This document shows positions 10,201 to 16,564 of a stretch of DNA of 40,556 nt, in pieces. The stretch comes from Paracoccaceae bacterium (GTDB taxonomy: Bacteria > Pseudomonadota > Alphaproteobacteria > Rhodobacterales > Rhodobacteraceae). The notes beneath the pieces are model-generated. The model had not been told where the DNA came from, ran no database searches, and saw nothing but the letters and a program-made list of their open reading frames with translations. Position numbers and translations under genes: made by a program. The first letter of the stretch is position 1; the number at the start of each line of letters is the position of its first letter. The stretch covers positions 1 to 40,556 of the forward strand of contig CANBRQ010000017.1 in the NCBI GenBank assembly GCA_947371955.1, in the 5' to 3' direction.

Positions 10201-10553
10201 CAGACAGCTTCTGGCTGCAGAACACCGCGCCGGCGGGGCCGGACACCATCGCGGATTTCCTGTCGGGCACCGACCGTATTTTGATTGACCGAACCGATTT
10301 CGGCAATTTCGACTTCGGCGGAAGTGTTTCCGTCGCCAACTGGTTCCGCATCACCACAAACGGGCAGGCCAAAGACCTGGATGACCGCTTCATCTATTCC
10401 TCGACGACCGGCGATCTGTTTTTCGACGCCGACGGCAAGGGGGCGGCCTCGGCATTCGTTGTGGCCAACCTGGGCGTCAGTTCCGCCAACGTTGCCCGCA
10501 CTCTGCTGGCAAGCGACTTCTTGGTCGAGACCGACATCAGTTTCGACTTCTGA
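4209..10553 (+). CDS. Giant RTX calcium-binding protein with nine alternating repeat modules, predicted type I secretion substrate
   Basis: About 2114 residues. Blocks of RTX nonapeptides (GGxGxDxxx, for example GGAGNDILK and GGAGDDTLKGG) fold as calcium-binding beta-rolls. They alternate with nine copies of a non-RTX module, each beginning with a [GL][LF]E[VS]L-like motif, continuing with AAQFExFDTIR and LDLAxEL, and ending near TTGxGxD. Module starts lie at residues about 182, 374, 632, 1051, 1243, 1397, 1549, 1711 and 1865; the last five are spaced 152-162 residues. A serralysin-like terminal domain (DTIADFLSGTD, then DLFFDADG) occupies the last 117 or so residues, consistent with a C-terminal type I secretion signal; there is no N-terminal signal peptide. 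The ATG at 4209 was preferred over a TTG at 4101 because the extra residues look non-coding; the ribosome-binding site is weak. No catalytic domain is seen, so an adhesin or surface/biofilm role is inference. No type I exporter genes are nearby. Confidence 0.9.
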   Translation: MTTITALTASSIKTAAFWPVTSGATIASVSQQTTTSYQVLLSNGFSLHYVGTGFTYSGSPAVPTGGTYTTIELLNTGLTVIGLLDGAAGALAAIMTGDPSLAVLSGNDTLTGGAGNDILKARDGDDVIFDTVGTATQIDGGNGNDLIIIGGLFTSGTIAGGAGGADTLVAGQSNLSLLTLTGLEVLHTNFGATMATAAQFEEFDTIRMDQAHTVEAVTLVVAASGAATALDLAGALGLRAVNLTGSDDAENITTGSGTDSISAGAGDDSVSGGDGADTIEGLGGNDTLRGGADADRLDGGAGSDSLDGGDGSDVIIDNAGDAQGFGGTSFIEGGLRNDAIIIGAAKFADGTINGGDGTDTLFAEGDFHALTLTGLEVLQTGFGAIIATAAQLEVFDTIRFDGAHLTDRPTINLFATGAVASIDLADELNSDGPRGVNLNGSSDAENITTGEGADSIFAGDGDDTVDAGRGNDTIGGDGGVNTISFVTATWDISIDLSGFAHAGANGSDILSNFQNAIGGSGNDVINGTIIANRLEGGEGNDLIDGDRQNDQAGGNDSLFGGAGDDVIIDKYGSVAQIFGGTGSDRISLAQDNVLISPTSGVVDGGEDANGLDDDILILSAASNNLNALNVTGFESLFAGSTEVFGTAVDFAAFKRIAFNDVFPLNPIKLTLLASGETTVVDLAAALTAGAASSARITGTGDSEAIFTGTGNDSVSGGLGDDTLGAGAGNDTLSGGLGVDTFRFNAFGFGSDLITDFTRTAQAAGAHDVIDLGGLNLTFADLTLSVLSGTTTITFTGHAGDQIVLSNTSGLIASDFNFQGPGPRNFIGNAQGNTADAGAGVLTGFVGGTIADLQDGFGDHFFGNGGADSILAGAGNDTVEGGNGPDTLNGGAGDDTIIGGVGSDLLFGGEGINTVSYATQGAAVRVNLSLAVIVASGAGSNDTLQGFANVIGTDFDDLISGDAANNRLEGGAGRDTLFGGAGDDTLKGGAGADALSDSTGIVSIDAGADNDRIIIRGASTGTIDGGDGTDSLSVGPSTGETSTSLNGFTISQIEVLDAGAGLVAASAAQFEAFDLIRVNDIAEAGRVRLSLLASGSPTTLDLAAELNGGSVGRAVDLFGSGDDEVLTLGAGNDTASGNDGNDSLFGGAGQDQLLGESGNDFLVGLTGNDTLVGGLGNDSFSGGDNDDLIVDFAGTTTQISGDNGDDVIRLGGNVFASGIIGGGSGNDTLNTGSANDLSGLTLSLLEVLETGTGKVTAKANQFAGFSIIRQDGVVPTAFVTLDLKSTGVNQTLNLAAALAAGGGPRGVVLTGSSDNETLTTGVGDDTLNGNGGNDVLRGGDGNDAISDSVGTTVSMDGGLGDDILLLGTTPFASGKVEGGDGTDLLRVIGDVSKLTIANVEILEAPGSVLAFAGQLEAFDTIRVAAGLPTARVALTLVATGGPMVLDLTDELNGTDGPQGVILTGSADNETLITGEGADIVTGGGGVNLMISAGGDDSITATGQDSVDAGTGNDTINVVFGNSPAGSLNGGDGVDTLITATKSLTQASLLGLEVLQTQEGGTVTARAAQFEAFDTIRSGDGSVAERLTTVNLILAASGASTVVDLASELNSGGGPRGVVLNGSADAERITTGGGADLINGQGGNDTIFAGFGDDTLFLKIGNFIRANGGGDNDRFVIVGTGVFIGATGVLNGGDGIDTLEGDGRSITGLQFSLIETLTTGSSGVFATAGQLEKFNTIQAASLQPTGTAVVSLVSNGASAVLDLAGELTSGGVRGINLTATAADETITTADGNDTLILGGGADTANTAGGNDTITDTEGATLTIDAGLGNDAIIINHAVFTSGSIAGNDGSDALSAEGVNLSLLTLSGLEVLNVGTGLQATASQLQKFAVIRFGGGLAAINSVHLDLVGQGRPSVLDLSDQLLAGGRRAVALIGTQDNEALTTGTRDDSIDGGAGRDRINAGAGNDVLLGGAGVDSLFGQQGNDTLGGGDDADQLTGGAGADSFWLQNTAPAGPDTIADFLSGTDRILIDRTDFGNFDFGGSVSVANWFRITTNGQAKDLDDRFIYSSTTGDLFFDADGKGAASAFVVANLGVSSANVARTLLASDFLVETDISFDF

Positions 10554-10626
10554 AGCCCGCCAAGCCAAAGTCGGCAGGTACGGTTGCACGCTCTGCACAT
10601 CATCTTGTGGCAAAGACATTGATCCA

Positions 10627-10663
10627 TTTGGAACGTTACAGTAATGCTTTGGAAGGTTCCACG
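10627..10663. promoter_or_regulatory. Tandem near-palindromic operator, 21-bp spacing, upstream of FAD dehydrogenase unit
   Basis: GGAACGTTAC at 10630-10639 and GGAAGGTTCC at 10651-10660 are both preceded by TTT and start exactly 21 bp (two helical turns) apart. A third related copy, TTGGAAGGTTCACG, lies at 10729-10742, immediately before the ribosome-binding site. A very similar pair with the same spacing precedes the CoA-transferase gene at 13794-13824. The pattern suggests cooperative binding of one regulator to both units. An overlap with an EcfG-type GGAAC...CGTT promoter is an alternative, but the spacing does not fit well. Confidence 0.5.
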
Positions 10664-10759
10664 CTCCCGGATTCGATGGTGCATGGGGCTTGGTCGTCCG
10701 TTGCGCTTGCGTGACCGCGTCCGCATGTTGGAAGGTTCACGCCGGAAGGGATCCCTGCC

Positions 10760-12832
10760 ATGACCATTGATGTGCCTCAGTCTATCCTCGATGCCCTGAC
10801 CGATGTCGAAATGCCGCGCCTGCCTCCCGAGAAATCCGCCCTTGAGGGGATCGATGTCGAAGGCCGCAGGCTGCCTTTGTACCGCACCGGCTGTGTGATC
10901 GTCGGAAGCGGCGCGGCCGGCCTGCGGGCGGCGGTGGAGTTGCGCAGGCGCGGTGGTGACGTGCTGGTGCTGAGCCAAAGCGCCTTTGGAGGCACCTCGG
11001 CCTGCTCGGGGTCAGACAAGCAGACGCTGCACACGGCCAACACGGCGGATCGCGGCGACAACTACAAGGCGATGGCGCGGGCGATCCGGGCGGGCGGGGC
11101 GATGGACGAAGACACCGCCTATGTCGAGGCGGTGGGGTCGTCCCGCGCCATGGCCTCCCTGCAATTCATGGGTCTGCCCTTGCCGCAAGACCCGCTGGGC
11201 GGCACGCTGCGCTATCAGACCGATCATGACGAGGTGGGCCGCGCCACCAGTTGCGGCCCGCGCACCTCTCGGCTGATGGTGAAGGTGCTGGCGGAAGAGG
11301 CTTTGCGTCTGGGCATTCCGCTGCACAACCAGACAACCGTTGCCCGCATCCTGACACAGGCGGGGAAAGTCTGCGGCGTGCTGGCCTTCCGCGCCAAGGA
11401 ACGCAACGCTGGCAATCCTTTGGGGCTGGCCGTCTATCAGGCCCCGGTCGTCGTGCTGGCTGCGGGCGGTCCGGGGGAGTTGTACCGTGACAGTGTCTAT
11501 CCGAATGGCTGCTTCGGCTCGCTTGGTCTGGCGCTGGAGGCCGGCATCGACTTGGTGAACCTGACCGAAAGCCAATTCGGCATCGGTACAAGGCGTGAAG
11601 GCTTCCCGTGGAACCTTTCGGGCACCTATGTGCAGGCGATGCCGCATATCTACTCGGTCGATGCCAAGGGGGTGGAACATCCCTTTCTGGCGCAATACTA
11701 CCGGACGACGCAGGAGATGGCCTCCAACATCTTCCGCAAGGGTTACCAGTGGCCGTTCCACTCCACTCGGATGCTGGATTTCGGGTCCAGCCTTGTCGAC
11801 CTTGCGATCTACCGTGAGGGCGAGGCCGGGCGGCGAGTGTTCATGGATTTTAACCGTAACCCCTTGCCCATACCCGGAGATACGCCCTTCAGCCTTGACC
11901 GACTGGACGAGGATGTACGGACCTATCTTGGTACGGCTGGCGCAACCCAAAGCCTGCCGATCGACCGTCTGCGCCACATGAACCCTTTGGCGATCGAGCT
12001 TTACCGCCGCTACAAGGTTGATATCGCGGCAGAACCTCTGGAGTTTGCCGTGAACAACCAGCACATGAACGGCGGCATCGCGGTGGATGTCTGGGGCCGC
12101 AGCAGCCTGCCCGGCTGTTATTCGGTGGGCGAAGCGGCAGGCACACATGGCGTCACGCGGCCCGGCGGGGCGGCCCTGAACGCCGGGCAGGTCTTCGGGA
12201 CGAGGGTCGCCGAGCACATCGCCGCCAGCGGCAGAGCGGAGGCACCGGTGGGGACCGATGTCGCGTCCGCGGTTGCCAAGGCCGTGGCGCACATGGCCGC
12301 TGTCCTGCAACCCGACAGCGGTTGGACTGTCAAATCCGTCCGTGCCGATGTGCAGGCCCGGATGAGCGACAAGGCCGGGATCATCTGCCACATTGACGCC
12401 GTCACGCAAGCGCTGGACGAGGCGCGGGCGCTGAATGCCAAGATCAGGGCGCAGGGTATCGCGCCGGGTCGCGCCTCGGAGGCGGCGCGGGCGGTGCAAT
12501 GGCAGCAGATGGCTTTGGCCTCGGAAGCGGTGCTGACGGCGCTGGATCACTACATCCAAAGTGGTGGTGGCAGTCGCGGTGCCCGGGCGATCTGCGATGC
12601 GACGGGTGAGGCCCTGCCGACGACCGGGGGCGGCCCGCTGGAGGCCTACCGCTTCCGCAAGGACCGCGCCGACCATCGGGAGGAGCAGATCATCGTGCGC
12701 CTGCGCGCTGGCCAGTTCGAAGTGCAGACCCGCCCTAACCGCAGCTTTGACGAAAACGCCCGGTCCTTCTTCGAGCGTGACTGGCCGGCATGGTTGACCG
12801 GTGGCATTTACGATCTGGAGGCATCGTGCTGA
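10760..12832 (+). CDS. FAD-dependent oxidoreductase of the fumarate reductase/succinate dehydrogenase flavoprotein family
   Basis: A 690-residue cytoplasmic flavoprotein. The dinucleotide-binding motif VIVGSGAAGLRAA is at residues 47-59. A family-type segment NNQHMNGGIAVD lies near residue 433, and the FAD-closing motif GGAALNAGQVFG near residue 468. After that comes a long helical C-terminal region, as in the SDH/FRD/aspartate-oxidase superfamily. Members oxidise or reduce a carbon-carbon bond of a carboxylic acid; the substrate here cannot be named. No signal peptide or fused cytochrome/FMN domain is visible. The ATG at 10760 has GGAAGGGA eight bases upstream. It overlaps the downstream kinase start, so the two are co-transcribed. 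The neighbouring CoA-transferase and enoyl-CoA hydratase suggest a beta-oxidation-like acid pathway (inference). Confidence 0.82.
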   Translation: MTIDVPQSILDALTDVEMPRLPPEKSALEGIDVEGRRLPLYRTGCVIVGSGAAGLRAAVELRRRGGDVLVLSQSAFGGTSACSGSDKQTLHTANTADRGDNYKAMARAIRAGGAMDEDTAYVEAVGSSRAMASLQFMGLPLPQDPLGGTLRYQTDHDEVGRATSCGPRTSRLMVKVLAEEALRLGIPLHNQTTVARILTQAGKVCGVLAFRAKERNAGNPLGLAVYQAPVVVLAAGGPGELYRDSVYPNGCFGSLGLALEAGIDLVNLTESQFGIGTRREGFPWNLSGTYVQAMPHIYSVDAKGVEHPFLAQYYRTTQEMASNIFRKGYQWPFHSTRMLDFGSSLVDLAIYREGEAGRRVFMDFNRNPLPIPGDTPFSLDRLDEDVRTYLGTAGATQSLPIDRLRHMNPLAIELYRRYKVDIAAEPLEFAVNNQHMNGGIAVDVWGRSSLPGCYSVGEAAGTHGVTRPGGAALNAGQVFGTRVAEHIAASGRAEAPVGTDVASAVAKAVAHMAAVLQPDSGWTVKSVRADVQARMSDKAGIICHIDAVTQALDEARALNAKIRAQGIAPGRASEAARAVQWQQMALASEAVLTALDHYIQSGGGSRGARAICDATGEALPTTGGGPLEAYRFRKDRADHREEQIIVRLRAGQFEVQTRPNRSFDENARSFFERDWPAWLTGGIYDLEASC

Positions 12833-13767
12833 CTTTCCCCTCCCGCAAGATGCTGTCCATCGGCGAGGCGATGGTGGAAATGGCCCCGGTCGGCGACGAC
12901 CTGTACCGCCGCGCCTTCGCTGGGGATACGTTCAACACCGCGTGGCATCTGGCACAGAGGCTTGGCACGCTGGCACGGGTCGGGTTTGTGACGCGCATCG
13001 GGCAGGACCAGCTTTCCAATGCCTTCGCGGCAGAACTGGCGGCAGATGGACTTGATATCAGCGGCATCAGCCGCGACCCTAGGCGGCATATGGGGCTGTA
13101 TGTCATCCAGCTTGACGGCGTGGAGCGAAGTTTTCATTACTGGCGCGACAGTTCGGCCGCAAAGTTGCTGGCGGATGATCCGGCAGAACTCAGCAAAGCT
13201 CTGGAGGGGGCGGGTCTGATTCATCTGTCGGGAATCACCCTTGCCATTCTGTCGCCCGCAGCCCGCCAGTCCCTGTTTGCCGTGCTGGCAAAGGTGCGGC
13301 AAGGCGGGGCGGTGGTGTCGTTTGATCCGAATATCAGGCCAAGGCTGTGGTCCTCGGTCGAGGAAATCCGCGTGACCGTCGCAGCTATGCTGCAGATCAC
13401 AGATATAGCCCTGCCGAGCTTCGACGATGAAGTCGCCCATCTTCAGGACAAGACACCCGCGGACACGATCCGCAGGATGCGGGCCGCCGGCGTGCGCGAG
13501 GTTGTGGTCAAGGATGGCGCCGGCCCGGTGCAGTTCCACTTTGACGGCCAGTCCGGCGCGGTTCCGACACCGCCGGTGCGCGACATCCGTGACACGACCG
13601 GTGCGGGGGATGCCTTCAACGCGGGCTATCTGGCGGCAAGGCTAATGGGGCTGGACTCGCAGCGCGCCATCGCTTCGGGTCAGATGCTTGCGGGCGAGGT
13701 CTTGAAACACCCCGGTGCGCGCGCGCCCAAAGCGGCCATCACCGCTCTGCCCCCCTTTGAGGTCTGA
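12826..13767 (+). CDS. PfkB-family sugar kinase, 2-keto-3-deoxygluconate kinase-like
   Basis: A 313-residue ribokinase-fold kinase. It starts near KMLSIGEAMVEMAP, has the N-terminal substrate region FAGDTFNTAWHLAQ, and ends with the catalytic and anion-hole motif DTTGAGDAFNAGY, whose GAGD aspartate is near residue 262. The FNTA signature and overall similarity resemble KdgK, which phosphorylates 2-keto-3-deoxygluconate to KDPG. I chose the GTG at 12826 because GGAGG lies at 12817-12821 and the start overlaps the upstream stop (GTGCTGA). An ATG at 12790 would add 12 unlikely residues. Its operon partner is the FAD dehydrogenase. In principle it could also use keto-deoxy acids made by the dehydratases at 17443-21052 (inference). 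Confidence 0.85.
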   Translation: MLTFPSRKMLSIGEAMVEMAPVGDDLYRRAFAGDTFNTAWHLAQRLGTLARVGFVTRIGQDQLSNAFAAELAADGLDISGISRDPRRHMGLYVIQLDGVERSFHYWRDSSAAKLLADDPAELSKALEGAGLIHLSGITLAILSPAARQSLFAVLAKVRQGGAVVSFDPNIRPRLWSSVEEIRVTVAAMLQITDIALPSFDDEVAHLQDKTPADTIRRMRAAGVREVVVKDGAGPVQFHFDGQSGAVPTPPVRDIRDTTGAGDAFNAGYLAARLMGLDSQRAIASGQMLAGEVLKHPGARAPKAAITALPPFEV

Positions 13768-13793
13768 GGGTCGCATTCTGATTGACAGAATAT

Positions 13794-13824
13794 AGAACGT
13801 TCCAATATGCCTTTGGAACGATCC
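13794..13824. promoter_or_regulatory. Tandem near-palindromic operator, 21-bp spacing, upstream of CoA-transferase unit
   Basis: AGAACGTTCC at 13794-13803 and GGAACGATCC at 13815-13824 start 21 bp apart. The intervening sequence (CAATATGCCTTT) resembles that of the pair at 10630-10660 (AGTAATGCTTT). The 71-bp gap between the kinase stop and the CoA-transferase start therefore has its own control region. It makes the two units likely members of the same regulon. Confidence 0.5.
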
Positions 13825-13838
13825 TGACGGGAGGAATC

Positions 13839-15410
13839 ATGGGAAAACTGGTCTCATTGGAACACGCCGCAGCCCGTATCCCGGATGGCGCGGTGATCAC
13901 GATTTCCTCATCCTCCGCACTCGGCTGTCCGGACAAAATGCTGTGGGCGATTGGAGAGCGGTTCCGGGCCGAAGGCCATCCTAGGGGCATCACGGCGCTC
14001 AGCCCGATTGCGGCGGGGGATATGTACGGGGTCAAGGGCATTGACCATCTGGCGCAGGACGGGCTGCTGACGCGGATATTGGCGGGGTCCTATCCCTCGG
14101 GCTCGTCGAACCTGCCGATGCCGGAAATCTGGAAGATGGTGACCGAGGATCGCATCCCTGCCTACAACGTCCCCTCTGGCATCATGTTCGACATGCACCG
14201 CGACGTGGCGGCGCTGAAGCCGGGTGTGCTGACGCGGGTTGGCCTTGAAACCTTCGCCGACCCCATCCGTGAGGGCTGTGCGATGAACGCCAAGGGGGCG
14301 GCCAAACCCATCGTCCACCGTGTGGAGTTTGGCGGCCAAATATGGCTGCATTTCCCCAACATCGTCCCCAATGTCTGCATCCTGCGCGCTACCACAGCGG
14401 ACGAACACGGCAACCTGACGTACGAACACGAAGGCGCTTACCTTGGCGGTCTCGACCAAGCGATTGCCACCCGCAACCACGGCGGACTGGTGATTGCGCA
14501 GGTCAAGCGGGTGACGGCCCGCGGCTCGCTCCGCCCACATGACGTGCGGGTGCCGGGGCATCTGATTGACCTGATCGTGCTAGACCCGGACCAGAAACAA
14601 ACCTGCGAGACGCCCTATGACCCGGCGATTTCCGGCGAGATCATGCGTCCGTGGGACACCTTCGCCCGTGCTGCGCATGGCGTCGAAAAGGTCATCGCCC
14701 GCCGCGCCGCGATGGAGCTTCGCGCAGGCATGACCGCCAACCTCGGCTTCGGCATCTCGGCCATGGTGCCCTATGTCCTGCTGGAGGAAGGCGCGCCGCA
14801 GGCGGTGACTTGGGCCATTGAACAGGGCGCCGTGGGGGGCATGCCGCTGACCGGCTTCGCCTTCGGCTGCGCCAGCAATGCCGATGCCTTCATGCCCTCC
14901 CCCAACCAGTTTTCCTACTTCCAAGGTGGCGGCTTTGACATGTGCTTCCTGTCCTTCATGGAAGTTGATGTGGAGGGAAACGTCAACGTCTCCAAACTGG
15001 GCAAGAAGCCCTACCTGACGGCGGGCTGCGGTGGCTTTGTCGACATCACCTCGCATGCCAAAGAGATTGTGTTCTCCGGCTGGTTCGAGGCCGGGGCAGA
15101 GATTGCGCTGACCGAGCAAGGGGTGACAGTCACCAAGCCCGGCAAGTTCACCAAGATGGTCGAGAAGGTGGAGCATGTCACCTTCGCGGGCAAGCGGGCC
15201 GTGGCGCAGGGGCAGAAGGTGCTTTACGTGACCGAGCGTTGCGTGATCCGCCTGACCGCCGAGGGGCTGGTGGCAACCGAGATCATGCCGGGCATTGACC
15301 CCGAGCGGGATATTGTGGCGTCAAGCCTCGGCCGGGTGAAGCTGGCCCCCGACACAAAGGTCATGCCGCTGTCGTTGCTGAAGCAGGGCGCGATGGGGTG
15401 GCAGCCATGA
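13839..15410 (+). CDS. Acyl-CoA:carboxylate CoA-transferase, YdiF/propionate CoA-transferase family
   Basis: A 523-residue family I CoA-transferase with alpha- and beta-type halves fused in one chain, as in YdiF and propionate CoA-transferase. The N-terminal half begins at ITISSSSALGCPD. The second half has TANLGFGISAMVP, followed by the segment WAIEQGAVGGMP, in which Glu328 occupies the position of the catalytic glutamate that forms the glutamyl-CoA thioester. The enzyme moves CoA from a donor such as acetyl-CoA to a carboxylic acid in the cytoplasm. I chose the ATG at 13839 because of the strong GGGAGGAA before it; an upstream ATG at 13782 lies inside the tandem-operator region and adds unlikely residues. 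The stop overlaps the enoyl-CoA hydratase start (ATGA). The acid substrate is unknown. Confidence 0.87.
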   Translation: MGKLVSLEHAAARIPDGAVITISSSSALGCPDKMLWAIGERFRAEGHPRGITALSPIAAGDMYGVKGIDHLAQDGLLTRILAGSYPSGSSNLPMPEIWKMVTEDRIPAYNVPSGIMFDMHRDVAALKPGVLTRVGLETFADPIREGCAMNAKGAAKPIVHRVEFGGQIWLHFPNIVPNVCILRATTADEHGNLTYEHEGAYLGGLDQAIATRNHGGLVIAQVKRVTARGSLRPHDVRVPGHLIDLIVLDPDQKQTCETPYDPAISGEIMRPWDTFARAAHGVEKVIARRAAMELRAGMTANLGFGISAMVPYVLLEEGAPQAVTWAIEQGAVGGMPLTGFAFGCASNADAFMPSPNQFSYFQGGGFDMCFLSFMEVDVEGNVNVSKLGKKPYLTAGCGGFVDITSHAKEIVFSGWFEAGAEIALTEQGVTVTKPGKFTKMVEKVEHVTFAGKRAVAQGQKVLYVTERCVIRLTAEGLVATEIMPGIDPERDIVASSLGRVKLAPDTKVMPLSLLKQGAMGWQP

Positions 15411-16174
15411 GCGATGTGCTGCTGCTGCGCCACGGCGAGATTGCCGAACTGCGTCTCGACAACCCTGCCAAGCTGAACGCGCTGACGGTGCCCATGCTGC
15501 AGGCATTGGACGCGCATCTGGATATGATCGACCGCGACCCCGACATCCGCTTCGTGCTCGTGTCGGCCTCTGCCTCGAAGGCTTTCTGTGCGGGGGCGGA
15601 TATCACTGCATGGGGCGACTTGTCGCCTGCGGAATTCGCTCGGGTCTGGGTGCGCCAGGGCCATCGGATCTTCGACAAGCTGGCACGTCTGTCAAAGCCA
15701 ACGATTGCGGTCCTGGAGGCTTTTGCCGTGGGCGGCGGGCTTGAACTCGCCTCGGCCTGCGACATCAGGGTGATGTCGCCCAAGGCCACCATTGGGATGC
15801 CAGAGGCCAGTGTCGGCATCGTGCCGGGCTGGTCTGGCACGCAAAGGCTTGCCCGTTTGTTGCCTGAGGCCGTGCTGAAAGAGATGGTCCTGTTCGGGCG
15901 CCGGATCACAGCCGAACGGGCATTCGCTTTGGGCTTTGCCGCCGAGGTCGCCGATGACGCGGCCGCTGCCGCGATGGAGATTGTCGAGCGCGCCTTGTCA
16001 TCGTCTCCACGTGCGACCGAAGTTGCCAAGTACATGATCCACGCGGCGGTGGGCGAGGATTCCTCGGCCATGATCGAGGCTTTGGGGTCGGGCATGACGG
16101 TCGCCACTGCCGACAAGGCTGAAGGCGTGGCTGCCTTCCGCGCCAAGCGAAAGCCGGTGTTCCGCGGCGAGTAA
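15407..16174 (+). CDS. Enoyl-CoA hydratase/isomerase (crotonase) family protein
   Basis: A 255-residue crotonase-fold enzyme. The first oxyanion-hole segment is AFCAGADI and the second is VGGGLELA. Glu113 (in GGGLE) and Glu133 (in MPEAS) are 20 residues apart, exactly as the two catalytic glutamates of classical enoyl-CoA hydratase, so hydration of an enoyl-CoA is plausible. The ATG at 15407 overlaps the CoA-transferase stop by four bases, indicating coupling. Paired with that enzyme it would act on the CoA ester that the transferase makes. It lacks a fused 3-hydroxyacyl-CoA dehydrogenase domain. The exact substrate is unknown. Confidence 0.9.
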   Translation: MSDVLLLRHGEIAELRLDNPAKLNALTVPMLQALDAHLDMIDRDPDIRFVLVSASASKAFCAGADITAWGDLSPAEFARVWVRQGHRIFDKLARLSKPTIAVLEAFAVGGGLELASACDIRVMSPKATIGMPEASVGIVPGWSGTQRLARLLPEAVLKEMVLFGRRITAERAFALGFAAEVADDAAAAAMEIVERALSSSPRATEVAKYMIHAAVGEDSSAMIEALGSGMTVATADKAEGVAAFRAKRKPVFRGE

Positions 16175-16387
16175 ATGAACCACATGGCTCTGATTGCCGA
16201 CCCGGATGTGCCCCGTGGGATGATGTTCTGATAAACCGGCATCTGATCGGCTGGATTTGGCAGGACAGCGCCCGCCGACTGGGTTTCCCTCTCGCCCGGA
16301 CTGATGGTGAGCCTCTACCAAAGCCTGCGTTGCAGAGACCGAAGCCGCCATTCCTGCGGCGCGCGTGACCTTTGACGCGGGGTATTG

Positions 16388-16540
16388 GTTGACACCAGTG
16401 GGATCAACACCTGGATGGGCGGTTTCCCGGAACTGACCGTCGGCCGCATGAACCAAAGCGGCTCGGGGCGTGAGATCGGGTCTTTCGGGTTGGATGAGTT
16501 TCTTTAGGTCAAGACCGTGGATATGCCAGTTGGCCGAACG
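16388..16540 (+). pseudogene. Aldehyde dehydrogenase C-terminal remnant
   Basis: Read in one plus frame, the sequence gives GINTWMGGFPELTVGRMNQS and then SGREIGSFGLDEFL, a TAG stop at 16505-16507, and VKTVDMPVG. This is the C-terminal signature of the NAD-dependent aldehyde dehydrogenase superfamily (compare FPELPFGGMKQSGxGRE...), nearest in style to betaine-aldehyde-type enzymes. Immediately upstream, in another frame, ARVTFDAGYW resembles the preceding helix, implying a frameshift around 16375-16390. No N-terminal or catalytic domain is found. The rest of the 16175-16564 gap shows no recognisable gene. The remnant lies between two convergent operons. Confidence 0.7.
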
Positions 16541-16564
16541 CGGGCAAACTTTGTGCGCGCCTGA

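Noticed and set aside
10630-10658. EcfG-type stress promoter GGAAC...CGTT upstream of the FAD dehydrogenase
   Set aside because: The only CGTT downstream lies within the first repeat itself and the spacing to the next GGTT is 20 bp; the paired near-palindrome explanation accounts for both loci better.
11012-12676. Minus-strand 554-codon frame opposite the FAD dehydrogenase
   Set aside because: Shadow of a flavoprotein with clear FAD motifs on the plus strand.
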